Both the position numbers and the translations under genes were made by a program. 64,000 nucleotides of DNA from Novosphingobium aquimarinum (lineage in GTDB: Bacteria > Pseudomonadota > Alphaproteobacteria > Sphingomonadales > Sphingomonadaceae). This document shows positions 16,227-24,844 of the stretch, piece after piece. The DNA is taken from positions 1 to 64,000 of the forward strand of contig NZ_WRPO01000007.1 in the NCBI RefSeq assembly GCF_009746585.1, in the 5' to 3' direction. Below the pieces are notes generated by a model, which searched no databases, was not told where the DNA came from, and saw nothing but the letters and a program-made list of their open reading frames with translations. Numbering within the stretch: the stretch's first letter is position 1; each line of letters opens with the position of its first letter.

Positions 16227-17006
16227 ATGAGTAAGAAGCGCGGTACCGTTATGGCATTTATGGCGGCAGGCCTCGCTGTCGCTGCCTCGCCTTTGCCCGC
16301 CACAGCCATGCCCACCGGCCTTCCCACGCAGCTTTCCGTGCCAGGAATGTTTCTGCAAGCCGACTGGATTGTGAAGCTCGTGATCATCGGGCTGGCGATC
16401 GCCTCGATCGCGACCTGGACGATCTTCATCGCCAAAACGCTCGAACTGCGCCGCGCCGTGGCGCAGCAACGCGACATGCGCGAGCAGCTGCGCGCGGCTC
16501 GGACGCTCGAAGCCGCCCAGGCGCAGACCGAACTGAAGAGCCCGTTCCTCAACGCCGCCGTGTCCGAGCTGCGCTTGTCCAGTGATGCGCTGCACGATGC
16601 GGATGGGGTCAAGGAGCGCGTCGCCACCCAGTTCTCGCGGCTCGAAGCCGATTCCGCCCGCGCCATGACCAAAGGCGTGAACGTGCTGGCGACGATCGGG
16701 GCCACGGCTCCCTTCGTCGGCCTGTTCGGTACCGTCTGGGGCATCATGAACAGCTTCATCGGTATTGCCGAGAAGCAGACGACCAACCTCGCGGTCGTGG
16801 CGCCCGGCATTGCCGAAGCGCTTCTCGCCACCGCGATCGGCCTCGTCGCCGCGATCCCCGCCGTGGTCATCTACAATCATTTCTCGCGCCAGGTCGCAGC
16901 CTACCGCGCGCTGGTCTCGGACTGTTCGGCGGCGATCATCAACCTCGTCTCACGCGATCTTTCGCGCGGCATGGCGAAGCCGTCGCAGCGCCAGCTGAAC
17001 GACTGA
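16227..17006 (+). CDS. exbB: ExbB, proton channel subunit of the TonB energy system
   Basis: 259 residues of the MotA/TolQ/ExbB family. An N-terminal signal-like segment (1-27) precedes the first membrane helix near 46-65 (IVKLVIIGLAIASIATWTIF). A cytosolic loop follows to about 145, then two further helices near 150-175 (ATIGATAPFVGLFGTVWGIM) and 188-215 (PGIAEALLATAIGLVAAIPA), which carry the conserved channel signature. It forms the pentameric stator with ExbD that drives TonB. The ATG is preceded by AAGGGG at about 9 bases. It is the first gene of the exbB-exbD-tonB-receptor operon, behind Fur-like boxes. Confidence 0.95.
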   Translation: MSKKRGTVMAFMAAGLAVAASPLPATAMPTGLPTQLSVPGMFLQADWIVKLVIIGLAIASIATWTIFIAKTLELRRAVAQQRDMREQLRAARTLEAAQAQTELKSPFLNAAVSELRLSSDALHDADGVKERVATQFSRLEADSARAMTKGVNVLATIGATAPFVGLFGTVWGIMNSFIGIAEKQTTNLAVVAPGIAEALLATAIGLVAAIPAVVIYNHFSRQVAAYRALVSDCSAAIINLVSRDLSRGMAKPSQRQLND

Positions 17007-17027
17007 GCCGGAGCGAGGAGCGGGGCC

Positions 17028-17452
<425 letters not shown>

Positions 17453-17453
<1 letters not shown>

Positions 17454-18196
17454 TGAACGCGGCTCATCCCCACGATCAGGCCGAGCGGCGGCGTTGGCTG
17501 CTGGCGCTGGGAACGGCTGGTGTCGCGCATCTTGCAGCAGTCGCGTTTCTCATGCCCTTCGGAAGGGCACCCGAGCCACCGGTGCCCGAACCCGTGGTCC
17601 TTCTCGAACTGCCGCCAGAGGCAGCGGCGGCCCCTTCGGTGCAGCAGCAAGCCACGCAACCGCAGCCCGAAACGCCGCTGCCCCAAGTCGTTACGCCACG
17701 CCTCGACGTGCCTGACGTGCGAGCGCCGCTGCCCAGAGACGCGGTCGCGCTCCCACCACCGCCGCCGCCGCTTCCGGCCCGCGCGCCGCGCGCCGCGCCG
17801 GTTGTCGCGACGAACCCGGCCCCCACTCCGATCGCGGTTGCGCCGGCGGGAGCTGGCACGGGCACGAGCCAGACCGCGGGGAACGATCCCAAGGCCAAGG
17901 CGCAGGAGGCCGATTACTTCGCGCTCGTCAGCGCGCATCTCAATCGCAAGAAGCGCTATCCGACCGAGGCCAAGAAGGCCCGGCAGCAGGGCGTCGTGAC
18001 CATTCGCTTCACGGTCGCGCGGGACGGCACGGTTTCCGGAATTTCGGTCAAGCGCAGCAGTGGCCACGAGCTGCTCGATGCCGCAACCATGGACTTGCTG
18101 CAGCGGGTTTCGCCGCTGCCAAAGTTTCCGTCGTCGATGAAGCGCGACAGCGTCACGCTGTCATTGCCGATCGATTACTCGCTTAAAACCAGCTGA
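17453..18196 (+). CDS. tonB: TonB energy-transducing protein
   Basis: About 247 residues. A short cytosolic N-terminus precedes one membrane anchor near 16-33 (LALGTAGVAHLAAVAFLM). A long Pro/Ala-rich periplasmic spacer reaches to ~145 and includes a run of seven prolines near 101. The C-terminal TonB domain follows (HLNRKKRYPTEAKKARQQG, then VTIRFTVARDGTVS). It carries proton-motive energy from ExbBD to the outer-membrane receptors on both sides. GTG 17450 directly before ATG 17453 is an alternative start. TonB is followed after 12 bases by the receptor gene, preceded by AAAAGGA. Confidence 0.95.
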
Positions 18197-18208
18197 AAAG
18201 GAACAGAA

Positions 18209-20545
18209 ATGTCGAATACCAGGGGGGAACTGCGCCCATTGAGCCTGCGCCGGGGTGGCGTGGCCATGGCCGCCGGCATCGTCGCATCGACGATCGCCAT
18301 GCCGGCGGTCGCGCAGGACTCGGGAGAGATCGAGCTCGATACGCTGCGGATCGAAGACCGCGCCGCCGACGTCAATCCGAACGCCGAGCCGGGGGCTCCT
18401 TACAAGGCGCGGACTTCGGGCGACATGCGTCTGACCCGGCCGATCGCCGAATTGCCGCAAGTCATCACGGTCCTGACGGAATCGCAGATCGACGATTCCG
18501 GGTACTATGATCTTGCACGCATCCTCGATGCGCAGCCGGGCATCACGGTGGGCACCGGTGAGAACGGCAATGCCTTCGGTGATCGCTACATCATTCGCGG
18601 CCAGGAAGCGCGCAGCGACGTGTTCGTCGATGGTCTGCGAGATCCCGGCATGACCACGCGCGAAAGCTTCGCGGTCGATCAGATCGAGATTTCCAAGGGG
18701 CCGAACTCCACCTTCGCCGGGCGCGGCACTGCGGGCGGTGCAGTCAACCTCATCACCAAGCAGGCGACGACCGACTACGATTTCACCAAGGCCAGCATCG
18801 GCCTGGGCGAAGACCGGTTCGTGCGCGCGACTCTGGATGCCAATTTCGTGGTGAGCGATCAGCTCGCCGTGCGGGCCAACGTGCTCTACGGCTACACCAA
18901 GATCCCGGATCGCGGCCCCGCGGATCGTGATCGCAAGGGGCTGGCCGTGTCTGCCACTTATACCCCCACCGACGCGATCGACCTGACGGTGGACTATTAC
19001 GGCCTGCGCGCCGAGGATAACGCCGATCTGGGCGATTACCTCAGCGGCGATGCCGGCACCGGTGATCGCCGCCCGGTCCGCACGCCGGTCTACGCGCAGA
19101 AGCAGGATTTCCAGAAGTCCGACGTCGACGTCTTCACCGGACGTCTCAACTGGCAGCTTTCGGACAACATCCGGCTGAGCAATCGCATTCGTTACGGCAT
19201 GTCGGACAACGGATACGTCGTCACCGGTGCGCGGGGGACGACGACCGACGAGAGTGACCCCAATGGGGCGTACGAGACGATCTCCCTCTCGACGCATCAG
19301 GGCTGGCAGGACGTGGATTATTTCGCGAACCAGGCGAACCTGCATATTGAAAGCGAGACCGGAGGTGGCCGCAACGACCTGATCGTCGGCGTGGAGTACA
19401 CCGACCACAAGGTCCGCAATGGCGTCTACGATATCGACAATACCGGCGCGACGAATTGCATTGTGCCCGGTCGGCGCGGCACTTCCGCCGGCTATTGCGC
19501 GATCACTCCCGATGGCGAGGTGGTTGGCGGGCTGCGTACCTTGTTCGGCCGTGAAATCACGCGTGGCCGGTTCGACCAGAAATGGCACATGGAAACCATC
19601 TCGGCCTACGTCATGGACACCTTCGACCTGACCGAAGCCTTGACCGTGTTCGGCGGCGTCCGGTTCGATCATTTCAGCTTTGATCTGGGCCTGCAGGGAG
19701 GTGATCTCTCGATCAGGAACTACGACTATTCCGACGAATTCTGGAACGGCCACCTGGGCGTGACGTACGAATTCGCCGAAGGCGCGATGGTCTACGCCTC
19801 GGCTGCTACTTCGGCGGACGTGAATTGCGGCGAATCCGATGTCGGCACCAATTCCGGCTATGGCGGCTGCCTCGTGATCGATGAACAGATCGGCGGCGGC
19901 AAGCCGGAACGGTCGGTCAATCTCGAGCTGGGCACCAAGCTCAACCTGTTCGACGAGAAGTTCCTGCTGACCGCGGCAGTCTTCCAGATCACCAAGGACG
20001 ACGTGCTGGAATCGGTGGGCAGCGGCTACGATCCGAGCGGTACCGGCAATTCCGGCAAGAACCGCGTGCGGGGCTTCGAGCTGGGCCTTGCCGGCAATAT
20101 CACGCAACAGTGGTCGGTGTTCGGCGGGATTACGGTCATGGATGCCGAGATCCTCAAGTCTGCCTCGAACCCCGAAAACGTCGGCAAGACGCTTTCGAAC
20201 TTCGCCGACTTCCAGGCGCAGTTCCAGACCCGCCTTCAGGCGACGGAACAGTTCGCGCTCGGCTTCGCGGTCAAGCACAAGAGCAAGCGCTACGGCGGAC
20301 AGCCCGATACCGCGCCGGGCTTCAACACCCGCGATGACGGCAGCTACTACTATAGCCAGCCGGTGCCCGCCTACACGGTCGGGGACATCTTCGCCGAATA
20401 CCGGTTCAATCGGAACATCGATTTCCGGCTCAACGTGAACAACATCACCAATGAGACCTACTATCTGGCGGGTTACCGCAGCGGCTCGTTCCTGTATCTG
20501 GGCGACGCGCGGCAGATCGTGGGAACCTTGAACCTTCGGTTCTGA
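18209..20545 (+). CDS. TonB-dependent siderophore receptor
   Basis: 778 residues of the siderophore receptor type (FiuA/Fiu/FhuE-like). The signal peptide ends MPAVAQ near 34. The plug includes LPQVITVLTESQIDDSGYYD near 77-96, YIIRGQEARSDVFVDGLRDPG near 125-145 and ISKGPNSTFAGRGTAGGAVNL near 158-178. A 22-strand-type barrel follows and ends in LNLRF. Two cysteine pairs in extracellular-loop-like regions (near 418-431 and 550-558) may be disulfides. It sits in one operon with exbB-exbD-tonB and precedes piuC, a gene that often accompanies Fiu/PiuA-type catecholate receptors. Catecholate siderophores are thus the likely substrate, by inference. Confidence 0.9.
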   Translation: MSNTRGELRPLSLRRGGVAMAAGIVASTIAMPAVAQDSGEIELDTLRIEDRAADVNPNAEPGAPYKARTSGDMRLTRPIAELPQVITVLTESQIDDSGYYDLARILDAQPGITVGTGENGNAFGDRYIIRGQEARSDVFVDGLRDPGMTTRESFAVDQIEISKGPNSTFAGRGTAGGAVNLITKQATTDYDFTKASIGLGEDRFVRATLDANFVVSDQLAVRANVLYGYTKIPDRGPADRDRKGLAVSATYTPTDAIDLTVDYYGLRAEDNADLGDYLSGDAGTGDRRPVRTPVYAQKQDFQKSDVDVFTGRLNWQLSDNIRLSNRIRYGMSDNGYVVTGARGTTTDESDPNGAYETISLSTHQGWQDVDYFANQANLHIESETGGGRNDLIVGVEYTDHKVRNGVYDIDNTGATNCIVPGRRGTSAGYCAITPDGEVVGGLRTLFGREITRGRFDQKWHMETISAYVMDTFDLTEALTVFGGVRFDHFSFDLGLQGGDLSIRNYDYSDEFWNGHLGVTYEFAEGAMVYASAATSADVNCGESDVGTNSGYGGCLVIDEQIGGGKPERSVNLELGTKLNLFDEKFLLTAAVFQITKDDVLESVGSGYDPSGTGNSGKNRVRGFELGLAGNITQQWSVFGGITVMDAEILKSASNPENVGKTLSNFADFQAQFQTRLQATEQFALGFAVKHKSKRYGGQPDTAPGFNTRDDGSYYYSQPVPAYTVGDIFAEYRFNRNIDFRLNVNNITNETYYLAGYRSGSFLYLGDARQIVGTLNLRF

Positions 20546-20553
20546 TCAGAAAT

Positions 20554-20582
20554 GTGCGGCACGGAGAGCCTCCGTGCCGCAC
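20554..20582 (+). terminator. Strong intra-operon hairpin (attenuator or 3'-end stabiliser)
   Basis: A perfect 13-bp stem (20554-20566 with 20570-20582) and a 3-base loop lie between the receptor stop and the piuC start. It is followed by TTCGGG rather than a T-run. It probably reduces read-through into piuC or protects the receptor mRNA. Confidence 0.5.
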
Positions 20583-20599
20583 TTCGGGTGAATGACATC

Positions 20600-21283
20600 A
20601 TGATGATCGTGATCGACAATCTGCTGACCAAGGGCGAGGTCGCGCAATTTCGCCAAAGCCTCGCTCCGGATGGCTGGGCAGATGGCGCAGCGTCAGCGGG
20701 GACGCGCTCGATCGCGGTGAAGCAGAACCTGCAGCTCGGCCGGGACAATCCGGTGGCGAAGGACTTTGGCAACCGGATCCTCGGCAAGCTCGGGCGTCAT
20801 CCCTTGTTCGTCTCGGCATCGCTTGCGGAGAAGATCTGGCCGCCGGTGTTCAACTGCTACCGCGACGGCGGCCACTACGGCACCCACAGCGACGCGGCGC
20901 TGATGCGCCTGCCGGAAGCCGGCCTCACCATCCGTAGCGACCTTTCGGCCACCCTCTTTCTGTCGGAGCCGGACGAATACGAGGGCGGCGAACTGGTGGT
21001 CGAGGAACAGTTCGGTGCTCAGCAGGTCAAGCTCGCGGCGGGAAGTATGGTACTTTACCCCTCTTCGAGCCTGCACCAGGTCGCGCCGGTGACGCGGGGC
21101 GAACGCATTTGCGCGATTACCTGGATCCAGAGTGCAGTCGCCGATACCACGGCGCGCAGTCTGCTGTTCGATCTCGACCAGTCGATCCAGTCGCTCACGG
21201 CCGGACGTGCCAAGGACGATGCCGATGTCGATCGGCTGATCCACGTCTATCACAACCTGCTCAGACGCTGGGCGCAGGTATGA
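20600..21283 (+). CDS. piuC: Fe(II)/2-oxoglutarate-dependent hydroxylase (PiuC/YbiX family)
   Basis: 227 residues, matching the ~226 usual for PKHD-type hydroxylases. The iron ligands are visible: His and Asp in GGHYGTHSDAALM (near 90-102) and the distal His in SSSLHQVAPVTRGERICAITW (near 153-173), where the Arg binds 2-oxoglutarate. The family is induced by iron limitation and is thought to act on siderophores or their receptors; its substrate is not established. ATG 20600 follows a GGGTGA sequence. A second ATG comes immediately after. The stop overlaps the next gene by ATGA, so the two are coupled. Confidence 0.9.
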   Translation: MMIVIDNLLTKGEVAQFRQSLAPDGWADGAASAGTRSIAVKQNLQLGRDNPVAKDFGNRILGKLGRHPLFVSASLAEKIWPPVFNCYRDGGHYGTHSDAALMRLPEAGLTIRSDLSATLFLSEPDEYEGGELVVEEQFGAQQVKLAAGSMVLYPSSSLHQVAPVTRGERICAITWIQSAVADTTARSLLFDLDQSIQSLTAGRAKDDADVDRLIHVYHNLLRRWAQV

Positions 21284-21885
21284 CGAGCCGGGCGGGCCCG
21301 ATCTCGCTCAAGCCGCTGGTCTGGCTTGCTCTGGCCTTGCCCGCGCTCGATATCGCCCGGCAGTTCTGGTTCGACGATGCCCTGCTCATGGATTTGCTCG
21401 CGCCGTCGGGGGAGTGGTCCGTCCGGCTGCTGATCCTTGCCCTGCTGCCCGGGCCGCTCGCGATAGTGTTGAACCCCGGGCCCGTATTGCGCGCCTGGAT
21501 CGCGTTGCGCCGCAACATCGGGGTAGCGGCGTTCTGCTATGGGCTGCTCCATCTCGCGATCTATTGCGCCGACATGCGGTTTCTGGCCGCGATCATTGAC
21601 GAGCTGTCGCTCACCGCGATCTGGACCGGCTGGCTCGCGCTGCTGCTTCTCGCGATCCCGGCGGCGATCAGCTTCGATAGGGCTATGCGTGTGTTAGGTG
21701 CTCGCTGGAAGACGCTGCAGCGGTCCGCGTATGGCGCTTTCGCATTGGGCCTCGTCCACTGGCTGCTGCTCGAATGGTCCTGGCTGCCAGTGCTAGTTCA
21801 GGTGGGGCCGCTACTTGCGGTCTGGTGCCTGCGTCTGTCTCGTTCGTCGCGCTTCAAAGGAGTTTCCCATGTTTCGTTTCCGTAA
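21280..21885 (+). CDS. Ferric-reductase-like membrane protein (MsrQ/YedZ type)
   Basis: 201 residues with about six membrane helices and the heme b pattern of the ferric reductase-like family. Histidines fall in transmembrane segments: CYGLLHLAIYCAD near 87-99 and GLVHWLLLEWSWL near 155-167. MsrQ-type proteins pass electrons from the inner membrane to periplasmic partners. Here there is no msrP. Instead a small PepSY-like exported protein follows and overlaps by 17 bases. In the context of siderophore uptake, reduction of ferric iron or a heme/siderophore complex in the periplasm is the most attractive role. Sequence alone supports only membrane heme electron transfer. Confidence 0.75.
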   Translation: MTSRAGPISLKPLVWLALALPALDIARQFWFDDALLMDLLAPSGEWSVRLLILALLPGPLAIVLNPGPVLRAWIALRRNIGVAAFCYGLLHLAIYCADMRFLAAIIDELSLTAIWTGWLALLLLAIPAAISFDRAMRVLGARWKTLQRSAYGAFALGLVHWLLLEWSWLPVLVQVGPLLAVWCLRLSRSSRFKGVSHVSFP

Positions 21886-22195
21886 GTCCGCCATGGTTCT
21901 GGCCGCGATCGGTTCCTGTGCCGCGTTCTCGGCCCCCGCTTACGCCGATGGCGATGTCGTTTGCGGCGCGGGTCCCAAGGAAAGCTGGAAGCCGGTCAAG
22001 GCGCTGAAGAAGCAAGCCTGGCTCGAAGGCTGGGAACTGCTCAAGACGCAGGTCGAGGGCGATTGCTACGAAGTCTATGCGCGGACCGAGCAGGGCCAGG
22101 CGATCGAGGCCTTCTTCCACCCGGTGACCTTGAAGAAGCTCGTCGTCTTCCGCCGCGGCCAGGAAATTTATAGAGCGCCCGGCTTCAAGGGCTGA
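21869..22195 (+). CDS. Small exported PepSY-like protein
   Basis: 108 residues with a signal peptide (FRFRKSAMVLAAIGSC..., cleavage after AYA near 24) and a mature domain of about 84 residues. The pattern WKPVKALKKQAWLEGWELLKTQVEGDCYEVYA then EAFFHPVTLKKLV fits a single PepSY-like fold. The ATG at 21869 follows AAAGGAG and overlaps the membrane protein gene. Such small PepSY proteins are often paired with cytochrome b-type membrane proteins. I infer it is the periplasmic partner of the gene before it. It is the last gene of the iron operon, followed by a clear terminator. Confidence 0.75.
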   Translation: MFRFRKSAMVLAAIGSCAAFSAPAYADGDVVCGAGPKESWKPVKALKKQAWLEGWELLKTQVEGDCYEVYARTEQGQAIEAFFHPVTLKKLVVFRRGQEIYRAPGFKG

Positions 22196-22212
22196 CGCAG
22201 ACAGGCAAAAAA

Positions 22213-22246
22213 GGCCGGGATCGCGTAAGCGAGCCCGGCCCTTTTT
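22213..22246. terminator. Rho-independent terminator (bidirectional)
   Basis: GGCCGGG-A-TCGC, loop GTAA, GCGA-G-CCCGGCC followed by CTTTTT. On the other strand the stem is also followed by a T-run (AAAAAA at 22207-22212). It serves both the iron operon and the convergent phoX gene. Confidence 0.9.
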
Positions 22247-22264
22247 ATCAGACGCTGCGATCGA

Positions 22265-24769
22265 TCAGAGGCCGATAACCCCGCCATCGTCCTTGGTGAT
22301 GATCGCCACCGCCGAGCGCGGGCGGCCCGAGTTGGTGCCGCTCTGGCTCTGCGGCCAGTGGCTGGACGGCGCATTCGCTTCGCCGTCCTCACCGGGGTGC
22401 TGAATGCCGACGAACAGCGTGCGGCCATCGGGCGTCGTATCCACGCCGGTGATTTCGCACTCGCTCGGACCGGTCAGGAACCGCCGCAGATTGGTGCCCG
22501 TGGCCGCAGTCCCGACGATCGTGGCCTGCTGCGCCGTCGCACCATCGGCATTTTTGTTGGTGATCGTCTTCGCGCCGCCGTCGCCGACTTGGCCCGGCAT
22601 GGCCGCGAGCATCTGGTTGTGCGTCCGGTCGGTGAAGGCGCCGTCGTCGGTCTGGATCCACAGCAGCGGCGAAGCCGCGCCCGCGGCGTTGGACTTGCGC
22701 GAGAACCACAGGCCGTCCGGGCTCGAGAAGTCGTTGCTGGCATCGAGACCCGAGAGGTTGACGTTGGCCGGATCGGCATCGGCGGAATCGGCCCCGAACA
22801 GGTAGATGTCCCAGGCGAAGGCGGTCGCGGCGTTGCTGTCGCCATTCTCGCGCAGACGGATGATGTGGCCGTTGGGGTTGCCGAAGCTGGTCGAGCCCCC
22901 GTTGATCTTGGGATCGCCGTAGTGGCGCGGGTTGGCCGCATCGGTCCCGCCCAGCGGACGGTTGGAGGCGTTGTTGTTGGTGAGCGTGAGATAGACTTCG
23001 CCATTGGCCGGATTGACCGCGGTCCATTCGGGCCGGTCCATGGGGGTCGCTCCCATGGCATCTGCGGCAAGGCGCGTGTTGACGAGAATGTCCGCCTGGC
23101 TGGCAAACTGGTATTCGGGAGCGTCGCCTACGGCCGGACGGTTCGGCACTTGTCCGAAGACCAGCGGCAGCCAGCGGCCGGTGCCGTTCGCATCGAACCG
23201 CGCGACATAGAGCGTGCCGTTGTCGAGATACTTGTCGCCCATCGCCAGCCGGTCGGCCGACTGCGCGTCGGCCGCGCTCCACGAAGCGTTAGAGACGTAC
23301 TTGTAGAGGTATTCGCGGCGCGAATCGTCGCCCATGTAGACCACGACCTTCTGGCCCTCGATCAAGCGGCCGACCCAGGCACCTTCGTGGCCGAAACGAC
23401 CAAGCGCGGTGCGCTTGCGCGGAGTCGAGCCCGGATCATAAGGATCGATCTCCAGCACCCAGCCGAACTTGTTGGGCTCGTTGCGGTAATCCTGGAGGGC
23501 CGACGTGCCGACCGCGCGCGCGTCCCAACGGCGGAAGATCGGATCGTTACCCGCGCTTGACCAGGCGTAGTTGCCCGAGCCGCTGTTGACGCCGTAGCGA
23601 CGCAGCGCCGTCAGCTCGCGTTCGGTGCGGTTGGCATTGTCGGTGCCGTCGCCCGAGTTGTCGCGCCGGAAATAGCCGGCCCAGTTCTCTTCGCAAGTGA
23701 GCAGCGTGGCCCAGCCGGTCACGCCGTTGGCGCAGTTGTTGATCGTGCCGGTGCCGGTGTTGCCTTGCGGCGCGGCGACCGTCTTGAGGAAATCGGAGCC
23801 GGCGACGGGGCCCTTGAAGGCGACCGGGGTATTGGGCGTGATGCGGCGATTGAAGGCGCTGTCCTGCTTGTAGCTCCAATTGCGATCGCCCGCGTCCGCA
23901 TATTCGGTGACGCTGACACCGTGCGCCTCGATTTCCTTGATCGCTTCGCTGACCGGGCGCGGCACGGGGGAGGGGCCGTTGGGGTGCAGATACTGGACGT
24001 TGAGGTTTTCGTGGTTTTGCACCAGCAGCCCGCGGTTCGAGCTCGTGTCGTCGCGCGCGGCGCTGGCGTTGAGGCCGAAGTAATGCAGCGCATCGCCGTG
24101 ATCGCCGATCCGCTGGGCGAAGTTGGTGTCGGTGCCGTCGTTGGCATAGGCCGGGACGCCGGCCGCGATCGGATCGCCCAGGCGCGTGCCGATCGCCACG
24201 CTATAGCCGGCGGGCACGGTCACCACGTCGGCCATGTTCTTGGCGACGGCCGTAAAGCCGAGCGCGGCAGGCGAAACCGTGACCTTGGTGGTCGCCGAGG
24301 TGGTTTCGCTATCCGAATCGGTGGCGGAGAACTCGAACGTGAGGTCGGTCGCCGCCGTCACGCTGGGCGCGATGAAGGTCACGGCATTGCCGTTGGTCCC
24401 GCTCAGTTCGACATCGGGGCCGCCGGTCTGCTTCCATCCCGACGTGACGATCTCATCGTCGTCGGTCGCGGTACCCGTAAGCGTGACAACTTTGCCCGAA
24501 GTGGTCGCGGCGGCCTCGCCGGCGGAGACCACCGGGGCATCGTTGTCGTCGCCGCAGGCGGCGAGCAGCGACGTGCCGAAGAACGCCATCGCGCTGGCGG
24601 CGACGCCACCGAACAGGGTCTGTCGGCGCGAATAACGCTCATCCACGATGCTCGAAAGATCGCGGTTTTGCGTCAGGTTGGTATCGATATCGCCGTCGCT
24701 ATAGCCGGCTTCGTATGTCAATTCGCCCACAGTAAGGCCCCCGGGTTTTGTCAAACTCGGAGGCCTCAT
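22265..24769 (-). CDS. phoX: PhoX-type alkaline phosphatase, Tat-exported, with PKD-like insert
   Basis: About 834 residues. A twin-arginine motif (YSRRQTLFGGVAASAMAFFG) lies near 46-65 after an N-terminal region containing VGELTYEAGYSDGDIDTN. A cysteine follows (LLAACGDDND), so it may become a lipoprotein. Residues about 78-170 form a PKD-like beta domain (APVVSAGEAA, WKQTGGPDVELSGTNGNAV). The PhoX/DUF839 beta-propeller then begins: GLLVQNHENLN, LLTCEENWAGYF, GRFGHEGAWV, DGLWFSRK. PhoX enzymes need Fe and Ca and release phosphate from organic esters in the periplasm. ATG 24769 is preferred; a TTG at 24820 would extend it. No Pho box was convincing. Confidence 0.9.
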   Translation of the reverse strand: MRPPSLTKPGGLTVGELTYEAGYSDGDIDTNLTQNRDLSSIVDERYSRRQTLFGGVAASAMAFFGTSLLAACGDDNDAPVVSAGEAAATTSGKVVTLTGTATDDDEIVTSGWKQTGGPDVELSGTNGNAVTFIAPSVTAATDLTFEFSATDSDSETTSATTKVTVSPAALGFTAVAKNMADVVTVPAGYSVAIGTRLGDPIAAGVPAYANDGTDTNFAQRIGDHGDALHYFGLNASAARDDTSSNRGLLVQNHENLNVQYLHPNGPSPVPRPVSEAIKEIEAHGVSVTEYADAGDRNWSYKQDSAFNRRITPNTPVAFKGPVAGSDFLKTVAAPQGNTGTGTINNCANGVTGWATLLTCEENWAGYFRRDNSGDGTDNANRTERELTALRRYGVNSGSGNYAWSSAGNDPIFRRWDARAVGTSALQDYRNEPNKFGWVLEIDPYDPGSTPRKRTALGRFGHEGAWVGRLIEGQKVVVYMGDDSRREYLYKYVSNASWSAADAQSADRLAMGDKYLDNGTLYVARFDANGTGRWLPLVFGQVPNRPAVGDAPEYQFASQADILVNTRLAADAMGATPMDRPEWTAVNPANGEVYLTLTNNNASNRPLGGTDAANPRHYGDPKINGGSTSFGNPNGHIIRLRENGDSNAATAFAWDIYLFGADSADADPANVNLSGLDASNDFSSPDGLWFSRKSNAAGAASPLLWIQTDDGAFTDRTHNQMLAAMPGQVGDGGAKTITNKNADGATAQQATIVGTAATGTNLRRFLTGPSECEITGVDTTPDGRTLFVGIQHPGEDGEANAPSSHWPQSQSGTNSGRPRSAVAIITKDDGGVIGL

Positions 24770-24844
24770 ATGATGCGTGTGTGACGTTCCTTGGGAGGAA
24801 CGATGACGGTTGTCGGACAATGCCCCAATTCAGGGGCTCGGCGG

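Noticed and set aside
18161..20278. Long minus-strand open frame opposite the siderophore receptor
   Set aside because: Shadow of the receptor's codons; arginine/isoleucine/valine-rich and without motifs, while the plus strand encodes a clear receptor with signal peptide and barrel.
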